A DNA stretch of 64,000 nucleotides from positions 102,830-166,829 of the forward strand of contig VXAI01000199.1 of the NCBI GenBank assembly GCA_013399305.1, written 5' to 3'. The translations under genes were made by a program, and so were the position numbers. The stretch is from Rostratula benghalensis (lineage: Eukaryota; Chordata; Aves; Charadriiformes; Rostratulidae). The notes beneath the pieces were generated by a model. The model made no database searches. It was given only the letters and a program-made list of their open reading frames with translations, and was not told where the DNA came from. This document shows positions 48,615 to 63,947 of this stretch, piece by piece. Within the stretch, counting starts at the first letter, position 1. Every line of letters begins with the position of its first letter.

Positions 48615-51600
48615 TTTGCCAAAGTTGAAAGAAAAAAAAAAAATGACAAAAAAAAAAAATATGTTTCTTAGAAAATGTCTAAAAAAAACAACATACATGA
48701 AAAAAAAAATCAGGTTCTAAGGGTGACTGAAAAAAAATTCTACATTCCAAAAAAAAATCAGCAATCCTGCAAATTCCAAAAAAAAAAACCTCCCAGAAAA
48801 AAAAAAGTCTGATTATTATTGTTAGACAAAAAAAATAAATATACACAAAAAAAAATCAACAATGTCTCAGGTTCTCAAAAAAAAGCTTGGATAACTAAAA
48901 AAAAGCTTCTACAGTGACAGTTTTCAAAAAAAAATACCACTATTAAAAAAAAAAATATCCTGCCGCAGCATTTGAAAAAAAATTCTGTGTTGCCAAAAAA
49001 AAACCTAGAGTATCTCAATTAATAAAAAAAATAACAACAGTAAAAAAAAAAATCCAGTGAAAGGAGGCTTACAAAAAAAACAGGACAAGAATAAAAAAAA
49101 GTTTATGGTGGTAGAAGTCCTAAAAAAAATAGGAAAAAACAAAAAAAAATATGTCTCAAAGTCCTCCTCAAAAAAAAATTCCTGGGGCTTAAAAAAAATC
49201 TTCCCTTTTCTCTAATGCTAAAAAAAATGCCTTACACTTAAAAAAAAGTGACAACCACAACAACAAACAAAAAAAACAGGGTATTCAGAAAAAAAACACC
49301 GACTGGAAATAAACCTTAAAAAAAACAGAAACATTTTAAAAAAAAAGCAACATCCATTCATTGGACAAAAAAAACCTAGCCTTTGTAAAAAAAATGCAAA
49401 GGGAAAAAAAAAAAGAAAAAAAAGATTCCAACAGAAAAAAAAAACCCACAATTGTAAAAGATATAAAAAAAATCATAAATGGTAAAAAAAAAACCAAAGT
49501 GTCAAGGCTTAACAAAAAAAATATAAATGACCGAAAAAAAATTTCTTATCTTGACTAGTAACAAAAAAAACCCTTTTCTAAGAAAAAAAATAAGGAAAGC
49601 AAAATACGATGAAAAAAAATCTATAAAACTGAAAAAAAAAAAAAAGAACATAGTTATATAAAAAAAAACAAACAATAACTAAAAAAAATCAGCTTCTGCT
49701 ATGCTAATAAAAAAAAAACATTTGACAAAAAAAAAAATATGAAGTTATATGACTTTGCAAAAAAAAAGAGATTTTCACAAAAAAAAAATTGAAAAAATAA
49801 TAAACGGAAAAAAAATAGGGTCAGTCCAAAAAAAATGAAAAAGTAGCAATGGCTCAAAAAAAAATCAGGGAATAAAAAAAAAAATTTGTGGGCCTTTTTA
49901 GACAAAAAAAAAAAATGATATGATCAAAAAAAACATGAGCATATGTCAGAGGTTAAAAAAAATGGAACATTTTAAAAAAAAAATGCTTTACTTACAACTA
50001 CTTAAAAAAAATTTCAACAAATTAAAAAAAAATACAGACTACAAAAAGGAGAAAAAAAAATTTCCCTAGGAAAAAAAAAACAAAACCAATTAGACATTGA
50101 CAAAAAAAACAGTCATTTCTTAAAAAAAAATTAGTTGTTTGACAGCAGCAAAAAAAAATATAACTGCGCAAAAAAAAAGTGTTAAGTGCTGTTTAGTAAA
50201 AAAAAAAAAGCATGTTTTTAAAAAAAAAAACATTTGTGTTTTAACAGAAAAAAAAATTCTCAACTAGTAAAAAAAAAGTGCCTTTTACAAGTGTTAAAAA
50301 AAAAAACACCTCATCAAAAAAAAAAGAAATGTATGGTAATGTCTATAAAAAAAAGAATGTACTGGCAAAAAAAACTTCACTGCAAGTTTATATTGAAAAA
50401 AAATCCATGGCAATCAAAAAAAAAACACAGCCTGTAGCATACAGAAAAAAAAACTGAAATAAGTAAAAAAAAGAACTACAGTAAAGAAACTGCAAAAAAA
50501 ACATAATTTAGATAAAAAAAAAGTTCAACCTCTATTTCTCTCAAAAAAAAGAATTTAAGGTCAAAAAAAACTACAGACTGATAGTCATGCAGACATATGT
50601 ATGGCTACAATATTTTTCTGAAGTCAGTTCTGCCTCACCTAAAAAAAATTCGTGTTCCTGAAAAAAAACCATCTCCCCTATGATACTTGAAAAAAAAGTT
50701 TATACATCCAAAAAAAAGGAGCTGTATGAGACTAAGACAAAAAAAACAATAATTAAACAAAAAAAATTTTTCATCCTAATCAATTTCAAAAAAAACCTGA
50801 TGGGCCGAAAAAAAAAGGGAAGAGGACAGCACAAGGAAAAAAAAGTGTTGAAGGCAAAAAAAAAGACAGATGGAACAGGAAACAGCAGGAGTGCTTTTTC
50901 ACCCACGGCCACTTTAGTGAATCACAGTGTTTGCAAAAAAAAACGATCATTTCGAAAAAAAAAAACCTTTAAAGCACTCCCTTAAAAAAAAGCAACTGCC
51001 AAGAAAAAAAATTGACAGGATCACAATGAAGCAAAAAAAACTGACAGTCTCTAAAAAAAATGTTTTTGTTACACACCCCTGAAAAAAAAGTTCTTTTCCT
51101 GAAAAAAAAGTTTTTACTGGTCTGAGCTGTAAAAAAAACGTGTGCAAGCAAAAAAAAATAACCACATTCTCTGTAAGTAAAAAAAAAGCCACTGCCTTCA
51201 AAAAAAACCCTTGTGACCTGTTACATCCAAAAAAAACTAATAAAACAAAAAAAAAATGAATGCATGTGCCTTGTTTGAAAAAAAATTGTTATAACCAAAA
51301 AAAAAGTAAACAGTTACCGTATTGGTAAAAAAAATGGTTCAGCTTGAAAAAAAAGTAGCAATAAAACCAGCTCACAAAAAAAACTTCTGCCAAAAAAAAA
51401 AAATCTCTGTGGAGTATTCTCAATAAAAAAAAGCTGTTTAACTTAAAAAAAAGCTTATTGCAGCACTTTGCTTAAAAAAAATACCTTAATTAAAAAAAAA
51501 AACAGAGGACAGGTAAAAGGAGAAAAAAAATTGTAATGGCCTAAAAAAAAAGGAGGAAATACAAACTAAATAAAAAAAACATTCTCTCTGAAAAAAAAAA

Positions 51601-52059
51601 TTTGTCTGCTCCAGGGTGTTAAAAAAAAGACTCCCAAATTAAAAAAAAGCTGAGGCCAATGGGATCTCTAAAAAAAACAAAAGACATAAAAAAAAAATTT
51701 TACACTTTGAATACTCCCAAAAAAAAAGAGAGTAAGAGAAAAAAAATGAACTATGGTTCAACTTCACAAAAAAAATTGTTCTGTTCAAAAAAAAACACTC
51801 CTAAATCTACATTCTGAAAAAAAAAAACACTGACACAAAAAAAAAGACAGTAAGAGAGCTAAAGTAAAAAAAATTGCTCTTGCTAAAAAAAAAGAATATC
51901 CACGATTCCCATACAAAAAAAAAAAACTAAGTCCAAAAAAAATTGTTGAAAAAAAGGAGTCAGAAAAAAAAAGTGATAGAGAAAAAAAAAATACACACAC
52001 ACAAAAACATGGAAAAAAAACTCATGTCAGGGAAAAAAAATTCTCATTTGTGTAAAGAT

Positions 52060-52152
52060 CTAAAAAAAAAGGTGGCGTCCCAAAAAAAAGCAGGGGGGCT
52101 GGAACAAGTTAAAAAAAAAGGTCCCTTCCAAAAAAAAACATTCTGTGATCAA
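52060..52152 (+). repeat. CR1 LINE tail, overwritten by the A8 comb
   Basis: GCAGGGGGGCTGGAAC, GGTCCCTTCC and CATTCTGTGATC are visible between A blocks with the spacing of a normal CR1 3' end. Eight bases are replaced between GTCCC and GCAGGGGGG. Confidence 0.85.
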
Positions 52153-55100
52153 ACAGAAGAAAAAAAAAACAAGGCAATAAAAAAAAATATCTGCTCAAAG
52201 GCAACAGTAAAAAAAATATAAGTTCGGGAAAAAAAATTGAAGTGGCCAAACTGAGTTAAAAAAAATGTCTAAATCTTAAAAAAAAAAAACCATGTACGTG
52301 TTCTGCAAAAAAAAAAACAAAAATTCAAAAAAAAACATTCCATCTCAGTGACATTAAAAAAAAAACCACTCAGATAAAAAAAAAAAGCCATGCTGTGCTT
52401 TAATAAAAAAAAGCAGACAGCAAGAAAAAAAAACCATACTGACTGGCTAGCCCAAAAAAAACCATAACACACCAAAAAAAAAGGAGCAATGCACTAGCAA
52501 TAAAAAAAAAAGAACAAAAGGCAAAAAAAACAGCAAAGAAAACTTTTACTTAAAAAAAAATCTGGAAAGTGAAAAAAAATAGTTTTTCAATTAGTCCCTG
52601 AAAAAAAAACTTTATAGGCAAAAAAAAAGTATTTGTTAACTTTTTTGCAGTTTGTGGCAACTCTCATCCACCACTAGCTCCAAGATCAAGTTTTTGTGAA
52701 AAAAAAAACCATTCTGCAAAAAAAAATACTCTGCTTCTAAACATATCAAAAAAAATTACTGTAACAGAAAAAAAAGACCAAGCTCTTAACAGGTATAAAA
52801 AAAAGAAAACTTCCTTAAAAAAAAGCAAAGGAACTGGCTTTTCAAAAAAAAAAGCCCACAGCTGTAAAAAAAAACCCAATACTACAGAAAGAACAAAAAA
52901 AAATTACTTATACAAAAAAAAAAAATGATCATCAGGGAGGGTTAAAAAAAATTGTCTCCTGACAAAAAAAACAAGCAGTTCACTCCGAAGCAAAATAATA
53001 TAGTACATCTTGTGGTCTGTGCAGCCATAGCTGTCAGCAAAAAAAAAAAGCACAGCTGACAAAAAAAAAAAAGTGCCATCCCTGCTTTGAAAAAAAAAGG
53101 TTCCCCCACAAAAAAAAACTGCTCAGTTTAGCCTTAACTAAAAAAAATGTTGCTGATTTAAAAAAAAAATTGACTGTGAAGCCGGCACAAAAAAAAGCAG
53201 GGAATTGTAAAAAAAACTAAGATTCCGCCTACAAAACAAAAAAAAAGAGCATGTTTCAAAAAAAATAATTTCAGTAATTCCCAACCAAAAAAAAACCAAG
53301 AAAAAGAAAAAAAATAGTTTGCTGTTCCTACTTGTAAAAAAAAGTGTAATGCATGAAAAAAAACAAACGGAAGGGCCCTGTCTTAAAAAAAAAACAGAGC
53401 AACAAAAAAAAAAGCTTTTATTTGCTAGTGTAACTCATAAAAGGCAGCTAAGTCCTGTCACTTTTTACTGAGAGACTGTAGAAAAAAAAAAATATTTGTT
53501 GCAAAAAAAACTGCCTTATCAAAGATACATCAAAAAAAACAGGTGGTTACAAAAAAAAAAGCAGCAGAGTATTATCACTTAAAAAAAACATAACCCATAG
53601 AAAAAAAAGATACTTATTCCCTCAAAATAAAAAAAAATAAGACGTCAGAAAAAAAAATTGATTCAGAGTTAATTATAAAAAAAAAAAGGGGGGGAAAAAA
53701 AAAAAAAAAAAAAAAAAAGGCCCACCAAAAAAAAACAATCCAGATCAAAAAAAAAAATAAAAAGCAGCAGGAGGAAAAAAAAAAGAGACAAACAGTAAAA
53801 AAAATGTCTTTTGGGACAAACAGCGAAAAAAAAGTCTTACTCTTTAAAAAAAACACTCCCAGTCCGAGAATCTAAATATAAGGCACTTCATTATCCAATC
53901 ATATTGTGCTGCTGGAAACCTAAAAAAAAAATATTCTCAAGAGAAAAAAAATGCAAGATACAATTTTTGCACAAAAAAAAAGAACGTAACATAAAAAAAA
54001 ATTTGTATATTCATGTTAATTAAAAAAAACTGAATAGAAGCAAAAAAAAAGAATAGCCTCTCAAAACATTAAAAAAAACTTGGTCTTAGAAAAAAAAAAG
54101 CACCTGAAGTTTCTATCCTAAAAAAAATCTCCTCTCCCTAAAAAAAAGTCTTTCAAATGGAAGACATAAAAAAAAACCATTTATATGGAAAAAAAACTAC
54201 ATACCATACCCTCGCTCAAAAAAAAATAGAATCAAGAAAAAAAAATATATTGTTGAATGTCTCCATAAAAAAAATCTGTATCTCTTAAAAAAAACCACTT
54301 CCTACCAGAAGCACAAAAAAAAAGACACCCATACAAAAAAAAAGTTGAGATTTTTTTTCACCATAAAAAAAACACTTCTACTACAAAAAAAACTTATGTT
54401 TATTTTAACATTTAAAAAAAACCACTGGTATTTAAAAAAAACTTTAACAAGACTGAGAATGCAAAAAAAATTCACACAAATTAAAAAAAATGTAACTTAG
54501 TCCTAAATGGGAAAAAAAACACAACAGCCCTAAAAAAAATCTCCTTTAGGATGCTTTCATAAAAAAAATTGCTACATAAAAAAAAAAATAGGAAATTGCA
54601 TTGCTACCTAAAAAAAATTTATCCCATTTAAAAAAAATCTTTTGCCACCTGTGCATTCAAAAAAAAATGGTTTTGATCAAAAAAAAAATTATTTGAGTAA
54701 GCCCAGCAAAAAAAAACACAATATCTGAAAAAAAAGAGGCAGATGCCATCATAACTAAAAAAAAAGCGATTACCACAAAAAAAAAGAGTACTCCCAAATA
54801 CATACAAAAAAAATGTGAAAAGCCTAAAAAAAAGGTGATTAACTGAGAAGACTGAAAAAAAATACTAACACAGCAAAAAAAAAAGACCAAGTTTTCATTA
54901 GAAAAAAAAAACAGGACCCAGGAAAAAAAAAACACGATGAAGTTTCTATGCAAGCAGTTTTTTGAGGGAGTTACTGTCTTGCAGACCACTACTCTGCCTC
55001 CAGCAAGACTTGAAACTTGCACTATAGGTATTTCTTTAGGAACCACCAATAAAAAAAACAGAATACCAAGAAAAAAAACACTGGATATGTATCTGCAGAA

Positions 55101-57154
55101 AAAAAAATTACAACAAATTAAAAAAAAGTTAATAGGCAGCTTCTCCCAAAAAAAAATACATGCTGAAAAAAAAAAACTCAGCAATGCTATAAGAGAAAAA
55201 AAAAATCTGGAAATACTAAAAAAAATTGGTTTTTTCTCTGTAAGGAAAAAAAAATTTTATTCCTCTAAAAAAAAAAATATCCTCTTAATTTTCCTAAAAA
55301 AAATCCTTCTTCCGTAAAAAAAATTGGTGCCTCTCACAGTCACAAAAAAAAATTGCAACAGGCTAAAAAAAAAGTGCCAACTAAACAGCAATTAAAAAAA
55401 ATGACACCACACAAAAAAAAAAAGGCTTCTGGATACATTCCGAAAAAAAACTATTGAGCTTCAAAAAAAACGATCAACTATGGAAAACAATAAAAAAAAT
55501 ATACAAAAATAAAAAAAAACACCTACATTTGCTGCTGCTTAAAAAAAAATGTGCAGACAGAAAAAAAAATTAAATTATTGCATGTGTGTAAAAAAAAATG
55601 CAATTATAGAAAAAAAATTCTTGAGCACTTCCTGTTTTAAAAAAAAGACAATATGCTGAAAAAAAAATAAAATAAAACAATGCAACAAAAAAAAATGCAT
55701 TTAAGTCAAAAAAAAACTGGGAGTTCAAGAGAAATTAAAAAAAACTTCGATTCATTAAAAAAAAGACCTGCTTAAATTGGCATGAAAAAAAAAGTATAAG
55801 TAATAAAAAAAAATAGAGAATCTGATCCATATGCAAAAAAAAGACAAATATAGGAAAAAAAATCAAATACTGAGTACACCAGTAAAAAAAAAAATGGAAT
55901 AATAAAAAAAAGCCAGGACATCAGGATTTTCCAAAAAAAAATAAGCATCATTAAAAAAAAGTCTCTGTCAGCTCCAATTGCAAAAAAAAAAAATAAATAT
56001 GAAAAAAAATACTACATTTTCCACGACGTAAAAAAAAAGAAAAAAAAAAGAAAAAAAAACAAACTCAGGGAAAAAACATAAAAAAAAACTGAAATGTTCA
56101 AAAAAAAGAAAAATAAACAGTTAGTTTGAAAAAAAAGCATACATTTGGAAAAAAAAACATTTTGACCATTTTTGGCCAAAAAAAAGAACAGCCAAATAAA
56201 AAAAAAAATTGTCATGCTGATATATTAAAAAAAAAAATAACAGATAAAAAAAAAAAGTCTATCCAGATATCTCGAAAAAAAAAAGATTTCCTTTAAAAAA
56301 AAAATAATGATAAGACTTGAGAATAAAAAAAAATTCTAAGGGTGAAAAAAAAATTGTATAGGCCCCATGCAAGAAAAAAAAGTCAAAGTCCAAAAAAAAA
56401 AATACACCCATTACATAGATGTAAAAAAAAGCTGTTCTGAACAAAAAAAATACATTTCCTCCAAAGCTTGTAAAAAAAATGTTACCTTCAGAAAAAAAAT
56501 AGACACACCAGTAGAGGCAGAAAAAAAATTCTAATACAAAAAAAAAAATCCAACACCCCTTAAGCCAAAAAAAAAAATACCCTCCAAAAAAAAAAAAAAC
56601 AGTCATCTGTGGTAGGCTAAAAAAAAAAAACTTTTGCTAAAAAAAAGAGGTCTTTGGATATACTGACTCATATTTCACCTGTGTGGCAGAGATACTGTAT
56701 CCAGACTGTGAAACTCAAAAAAAAATACCTGAACTGAAAAAAAAACAAAGAGATTTCAGCATATGAAAAAAAAAGGGTAAGGAGTAAAAAAAAATGCTCG
56801 CTTCTGATCTGTCAAAAAAAAATTTCATCAGGACAAAAAAAATAATTGAATGGTTTATTCCAGAAAAAAAAAGATGTTACAGAAAAAAAAAACTGAAAAA
56901 ACCACAGGAAACAAAAAAAAAAGCATTATGCTAAAAAAAAGCTTCAAACTTCATAATGTTTAAAAAAAAAAGACATTATCAAAAAAAAACAATTAGTCTA
57001 GGTTACAGATAAAAAAAAGCTGTACTACTTAAAAAAAATGCATTCAAAGATGAGGCCAGAAAAAAAATGCTAATTTTGTAAAAAAAATACCTATCATAAG
57101 TGGTAAAAAAAAAAAATGGAGGGCCAACAAAAAAAAGGCTTTTCAACATGAAAA

Positions 57155-57830
57155 ATCAAAAAAAAAATATAGAATCAAAAAAAAACCTAGGTTGGTAGGA
57201 AGATCAAAAAAAAAAACCATCAACCTAAAAAAAAAAAAGCCATCACTAAACCACAAAAAAAAACACTATGTGAACAAAAAAAACAAATACCTCCAGGGAT
57301 GGTGAAAAAAAAACTTCCCTGGGAAAAAAAAACCAATGCTTAATGAACCTTTCAAAAAAAAAAATTTCTTCATAAAAAAAATGAACCTCCCCTGGAGCAA
57401 CTAAAAAAAATTTCCTCTTGTCAAAAAAAACATGACTTGGGAGAAGAGACGAAAAAAAACTCCCTACAACCAAAAAAAAAGAGATGAGGTCTCTCCTCAG
57501 AAAAAAAATCTTTAGGCTGAAAAAAAAATTCTTCCTCAGCCTCTCCTCATAAGACTTGCTCTTCAGACCCCTCACCAGCTTCATTGCCCTTCTCTGCAAA
57601 AAAAAAAGCATCTCAATGAAAAAAAAGTGGTAAGGGGCCCAAAACTGAAAAAAAAACTCAAGGCCTCAAAAAAAACAAGTACAGGGGGACGATCACAAAA
57701 AAAATCCTACTCACTCAAAAAAAACTGATACAGGCCAGGATGCTGAAAAAAAACTTGGCCACCTGAAAAAAAAGCTGGCTCATGTTCGGCTCAGAAAAAA
57801 AACTGCCAGGCAGCAAAAAAAAGCTTTTAG
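57155..57830 (-). repeat. CR1 LINE fragment, about 675 bp, overwritten by the A8 comb
   Basis: This is a minus-strand CR1 copy of a different subfamily from the one at 45.5 kb. Readable pieces are ATAGAATC, CCTAGGTTGG, AATACCTCCAGGGATGGTGA, TTTCCTCTTGTC, ACTTGGGAGAAGAGACG, GATGAGGTCTCTCCTCAG, CCTCACCAGCTTCATTGCCC, GGGGCCCAAAACTGA, GTACAGGGGGACGATCAC and CTGGCTCATGTTCGGCTCAG. One untouched row near 57.53-57.58 kb leaves a longer continuous match. The 121-codon reverse frame is an artefact of the blocks. Confidence 0.92.
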
Positions 57831-60800
57831 TGCATCTGATTTGAAAAAAAATGTGATTGCTATAAAAAAAATTTGAAAATAAATCTTGGCATAAAAAAAA
57901 CCTAAATTAGTTAAAAAAAAGGCTTTCACATAAGATGAAATAAAAAAAACCACTGTACGTTAAAAAAAAAGCTTAGTTTTGATCATTAAAAAAAAAAAGG
58001 ATTGTGCTGAAAAAAAAACCAATGCCTGATAATGTTACTAAAAAAAAATAAAGACATTGAAAAAAAAAAAATTAAACCCCACAATTTAAAAAAAAAAGGG
58101 CAATATGAAAAAAAAAATAATGTAATATCTACCATCTAAAAAAAATGCATAGCTGAGAAAAAAAACACAGCACCTAATGGCCCTGCAAAAAAAATCTAAT
58201 AATTACAAAAAAAAACTTAGCAACTCCACCTTTCTAAAAAAAATGTCAGATTATGAAAAAAAATAAACAATCATACATATGTCGAAAAAAAAGCTGCATT
58301 GGCCAAAAAAAAGGCAACAGATGCTCTCCCCCAAAAAAAAATGCAAGGAGAAAAAAAAAAAAGATAAAGAGAAATATGAGTAAAAAAAAAACTAAATCAC
58401 TTAAAAAAAATAAAAAGGAATTAATGAAACAAAAAAAAAAATATATACAAAAAAAAAAACAAAATCATATCAAGCTCCCAAAAAAAAATCACTGGCAGGC
58501 AAAAAAAAGTCCTAGACTGGACTCAGTGAAAAAAAAAAAGTGGATTCTGAAAAAAAAACACACATATTGGGATTAGAGAAAAAAAAAACAGACAGGGTAA
58601 AAAAAAGATGCCAGCCACCGAAGAAAGAGGCTGACTACTTTGACCTCTCAGCTTTTGTACTGAGCATAGGGCAGATAAAAAAAAATACCACTGCTGAAAA
58701 AAAATGGGTCACCTGTCCTGTCTACAAAAAAAAGCAAGTGGGACCAAAAAAAACTTTTCCACTTCCGACTCTGCAAAAAAAAAAATAATGAAGTAAAAAA
58801 AACTTGTTTGTTATAGCAATAAGAAAAAAAAAAAAAACTCTCTAAAAAAAATTCCTTGGCATCAAGCGGAAAAAAAAAAATTAGCAGTCTGAAAAAAAAA
58901 AGTTTTCTGCATAATACGGTGAAAAAAAAAGAGAGTTCAAAAAAAAAAAGCTACAAAATAAAATTACTGAAAAAAAAATTGGTTCTGTTCAAAAAAAAGC
59001 CAGGACAACATATTGAATCAAAAAAAAGCATGAACAATGAAAAAAAAAAGCAACTCCAGCAACCTTCAAAAAAAAATCAGCAGCTTACAAAAAAAAAAAA
59101 CTAGAGAAGGGGGAATAAAAAAAAAATGCCTCTGGACAAAAAAAATTTAAAATGGACTAAAGTCCAAAAAAAAACAGGGCTGAACAAAAAAAAACTGTAT
59201 GATTTACAGGGACAAAAAAAAAACAGCCAGGGACAAAAAAAAATACTGACCTAGCCTGATCACCAAAAAAAACCAGCACTGATGAAAAAAAATACCCAGG
59301 ACACAGAAACATGAAAAAAAAGTAGTTACGAGTAAAAAAAAGTCCTCATAGAGTTGCTATGTAAAAAAAATCAGAGCACAGAAAAAAAAAAGACCTTCCG
59401 GTCCTTAGGAGAAAAAAAATCCAGCAGCATGAAAAAAAAAATCAACACTCCTCTAATGCAGTACGCCAGTGGCTCTGGCACAGATAAATGCAGAAATCCA
59501 GCAGGAGCAAAAAAAAATGCAACTGCCATAAAAAAAAACATGGCAAAAGTTAAACCTTAAAAAAAAGCAGTATGGGTTAAAAAAAAAGCAAAATACATTA
59601 ACCCAAGAAAAAAAATGCGTCTGGGTAAAAAAAAAGGGTAGTGGTAAGATACAGAGAAAAAAAAGTTAGAACCTTTAAAAAAAAAATCATCTATTCAAAT
59701 GAAGGAAAAAAAATTGTAGATTCTTAAAAAAAAGGTTCTAGTCTGGAGTCCCATAAAAAAAAATGAAGAGAAAGAAAAAAAAACAACACATTTAATCTCA
59801 TCCAAAAAAAATGAAGTACATTCAAAAAAAACAAACTTAAAAATGCTCATCTAAAAAAAATAATAATAAAAGAAAAAAAAGGTAACGAGCCCAGACATGC
59901 AAAAAAAAAAGTGTAAACAGGAAAAAAAAGTTTCCTTCCCTAACATCCCTAAAAAAAATCATCACTAGCAAAAAAAAAGATTATGGGCATGCTCCTTTGA
60001 AAAAAAATCTTCTACTTCTAAAAAAAAGCACAGTAATTGTTATAAGTAAAAAAAAAAATTAATTAATGAAAAAAAAGAAAACACTGTGTGATTCTCTAAA
60101 AAAAAATACTTTTAGAAAAAAAAAATTAGTATGAAAATATTGTATGAAAAAAAAATGACAAACAGTAAAAAAAATCTACTGGATTTTAATACAGCAAAAA
60201 AAAAGTACCTTTAAAAAAAAAAAATATAACTGATTATGAGACCTAAAAAAAATATACACACAACAAAAAAAATATGGGACAATTAAAAAAAAAAAAAAAA
60301 AAAAAAAAAGGGGAAAAAAAAGCCCAAACCAAACCAATAACCAAAAAAAATGACACCTTCTGAAAAAAAACATTGGAGGCCTTATGGTTTTAAAAAAAAT
60401 GCTGGTGTCCTAAAAAAAACCCCACTGAAATGTCAGTTATAAAAAAAAGATTTATTCCTCAAAAAAAAATAGCAATTCCATGGATTCAGAAAAAAAAGAT
60501 ATAAAAATGAAAAAAAACAGAAATGTAAACAAATTAGCAAAAAAAACGACAGAGAGAAAAAAAAAATAGTCTTCATTAACATAACTTAAAAAAAAAAGGT
60601 GTGTAACAAAAAAAACACAATTAAGTGTAAATATGCAAAAAAAAACTTGGTAACAAAAAAAAAAGAACACGGGTAGAAATCTATAAAAAAAAATGGTCCT
60701 GCTGAAAAAAAAAAGATACTAACGTATTTTTCTTAAAAAAAATTGAAAGCTACTAAAAAAAATACCTATCCAAGGCAAATGACAAAAAAAATCAAATTTA

Positions 60801-63800
60801 CCTAAAAAAAATGCATGCCCTCACAAATACAAAAAAAAAACTATCACCTCATAAAAAAAACATTGTATTGAATATGTTGTCAAAAAAAACTAGGCATTAC
60901 AAAAAAAAACTGCAAGCAGTTGAATTCAGAAAAAAAAAACTAAATCCTTTAAAAAAAAAATCACACGCACTCTCCATTAAAAAAAAATGCCTTCTACTAA
61001 AAAAAAAATTAACCCCTTATACCTAACCAAAAAAAATCTTAGAAGACCAAAAAAAATGACCATCTTTTAATCCTAACAAAAAAAAATGTGACAATAGAAA
61101 AAAAACAGACTTTGGAAAATAGAAGCAAAAAAAATCTCTTGGTGATAAAAAAAACAGCTGTGTTTCCAGGCCTTTATTTATATGATAAGTTCTGTTTTGT
61201 TACCATGTTAATTTAAGGTATGATAAAAAAAAAAGTACCTGAGAAAAAAAAAATCAGCTGTTATCCCGAGATCAAAAAAAAAGACTCATCCATAAAAAAA
61301 AGTGGATTCCGCAGCCCATCTTAAAAAAAAGCAGTCAGCTTTAAAAAAAAGAAGATTGGCTCAACAGCAAAAAAAAAAATTTGAGTGGGAGAAAAAAAAT
61401 ACATGGGCTTCTCCAAGTTCAAAAAAAATCCAGTATTACTAAAAAAAAATCATTACTAACACTATAGGCAAAAAAAACTAAAAAAAGGGAAAAAAAACTT
61501 GCATTTGGGTCATTGTATAAAAAAAAGCAGCGCATAGAAAAAAAAAAGATTTTCTAAAGCAAAAAGCAAAAAAAACGTTCTGCTTCCAAAAAAAATATCA
61601 TAAAAGAGAGAAAACTAAAAAAAATATGCAGCCAGGAAAAAAAACAAAATTCCCAAGAATTTTGCAAAAAAAAATTTATTTTTGCAAAAAAAACTGCTCT
61701 CAGGATACTAAAGGAAAAAAAACATGCATCCCCTAAAAAAAATACTACACAAATTAGCGATATTTTTAGCAGCTCATTCTATATTTCTTCTGTCACCAGG
61801 GACAGAAGTTGCAAAAAAAAGAAGTTTTTCAAAAAAAAAATTTTTGTTGCAAGTCAAGGTCTCTCAAGATAGCGTCAAACCAAGATTTTGCTCCAGGATT
61901 ACAGTACAATAAAAAAAATGTTTTACATGCAAAAAAAAACATTTTTGGACTCTTTTGTCAAAAAAAAACTTAATGGAAGAAAAAAAACAGCCACATTTGG
62001 TGACATTAAAAAAAAAAGTAAATTGCTAAAAAAAAACACTAGAAAAAGGTAGGAGGTAAAAAAAATACACCTGCAACAAAAAAAAGCTGTACAATCCAAA
62101 AGGAATAAAAAAAAATTATAATTCTAAAAAAAAAATTAATGCAATCAAGTTGTGTAAAAAAAACATATCAGTACAAAAAAAAAAAAAAGAAATTTATTAT
62201 AAAAAAAAAAAAATCATAATGGTGAAAAAAAAGGTTTTCAAATGGCCTCTCTCAAAAAAAAAAGATACAACACAAAAAAAATACCAAAACCAATCCCACT
62301 GTAAAAAAAATAAAATATCCATAAAAAAAAGTGCTTTGAGAACAGCATACAAAAAAAAAAAACATGACAGCAAAAAAAATTTCCAAGGTCACACATCAGG
62401 AAAAAAAAAAACCAAGGAATAAAAAAAAAGTTGCCTCATTTGGAGTTACAAAAAAAACATTAAGCTGAAAAAAAAAAATATTCTTGAAGCAGATTTTGAA
62501 AAAAAACAAACTCAGCTTAAAAAAAATCAATGAAAAAACATGTCCCAAAAAAAAATGGAAAATGCAGAAAAAAAAATCTAATAGTCACACTGGAAAAAAA
62601 AAAACCCTGGACTTTAAAAAAAAAGAAAAATGAGTAGCACAAACCAAAAAAAATCTTCTCCCTCAAAAAAAAATTTCTCTAACCTGCCGTTAAAAAAAAA
62701 AAGTCATCAAATTAAAAAAAAAATGGTCATAATTATTAAACTAAAAAAAAAAACCTGCAAAGCAAAAAAAAAAATAACAGAAGGAAGGCACCAAAAAAAA
62801 TTACTGGAAAAAAAAAAAAAATGACTCATTATATTTTATGGAAAAAAAAGAAGGGCAGAGAAAAAAAAAGATTTATTTTCCAACTTCATCTCCTGCATGT
62901 ACTCTAGTCCTTCATCTAACTGCTCGATAGTCAAGTTTTAAAAAAAATCTTGCTTCTTAAAAAAAAAAACTGTACCACTTTCCAAAGGAAAAAAAATATT
63001 TTAGACTGAAAAAAAATATAAGGGGTTGCTTAAGGTTAAAAAAAAAAAACTGTAAGTAAAAAAAAAGAAAAATGGTAGCAAGAGGCAAAAAAAATTGATG
63101 AAAGAAAAAAAAAAAGCTCTCGAGCTTCCAAGGCCCAGCATCTTCTCTAACATTCCTGTGCCTCTTTCCAACACAGCACACCTGAAAAAAAATCTGCGAG
63201 TAACAAAAAAAAGTTGCTCATTCACCTTCAGGCAAAAAAAATAAAGGCATTTGAAAAAAAACCCTAGAGTAAAGGTATATGTAAAAAAAAATTCAAGTGA
63301 CTAAAAAAAAGCTCCAATTTATGCATAGTTTAAAAAAAAACCACAGTGAATAAAAAAAAAGCACCAAGTTCTTTGGATTGAAAAAAAAAAAAAAAATGCA
63401 AAAAAAAAAAGCTGTATTTTCACTGTCCCAAAAAAAAAAGATATTTGGCAAAAAAAAGCTAATAACATTTCTGGTGGTAAAAAAAACAACACAATTAAAA
63501 AAAAAATGTTTTAATTCAGGAAATAACAAAAAAAAAGACCCCATTAAAAAAAAAATGCATGCTATACTATAAAGAAAAAAAAAATAAGAACATACAAAAA
63601 AAAAAAGGACATTCCTTATAAGAAAAAAAAAAATCAGAATCAGCTAAAAAAAAGACTTCCTCGGATCAAGATCCAAAAAAAAATGTGAGTATCCAAAAAA
63701 AACTCTCTTTACAGAGATGCAAAGACTTAATCCTTCAGCCCAAATCTGTCCATAAAAGAAGGTCAGTGCTAAAAAAAAAATATTGGGAGTTCAAAAAAAA

Positions 63801-63916
63801 TCTTGCCCCATTGCTGGAAGAAAAAAAAAGCACCATATAATAAAAAAAATCTGGGTAGGCAACAGCTGTTAAAAAAAACCTTCCTGTGGAAAAAAAAAAA
63901 ATTAAGCTGCTGCATA

Positions 63917-63919
<3 letters not shown>

Positions 63920-63947
<28 letters not shown>

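Noticed and set aside
54352..54359. T8 run inside the corrupted contig, possibly a complementary-strand block
   Set aside because: It is off the 49-bp grid and unique, so it is most likely natural sequence.
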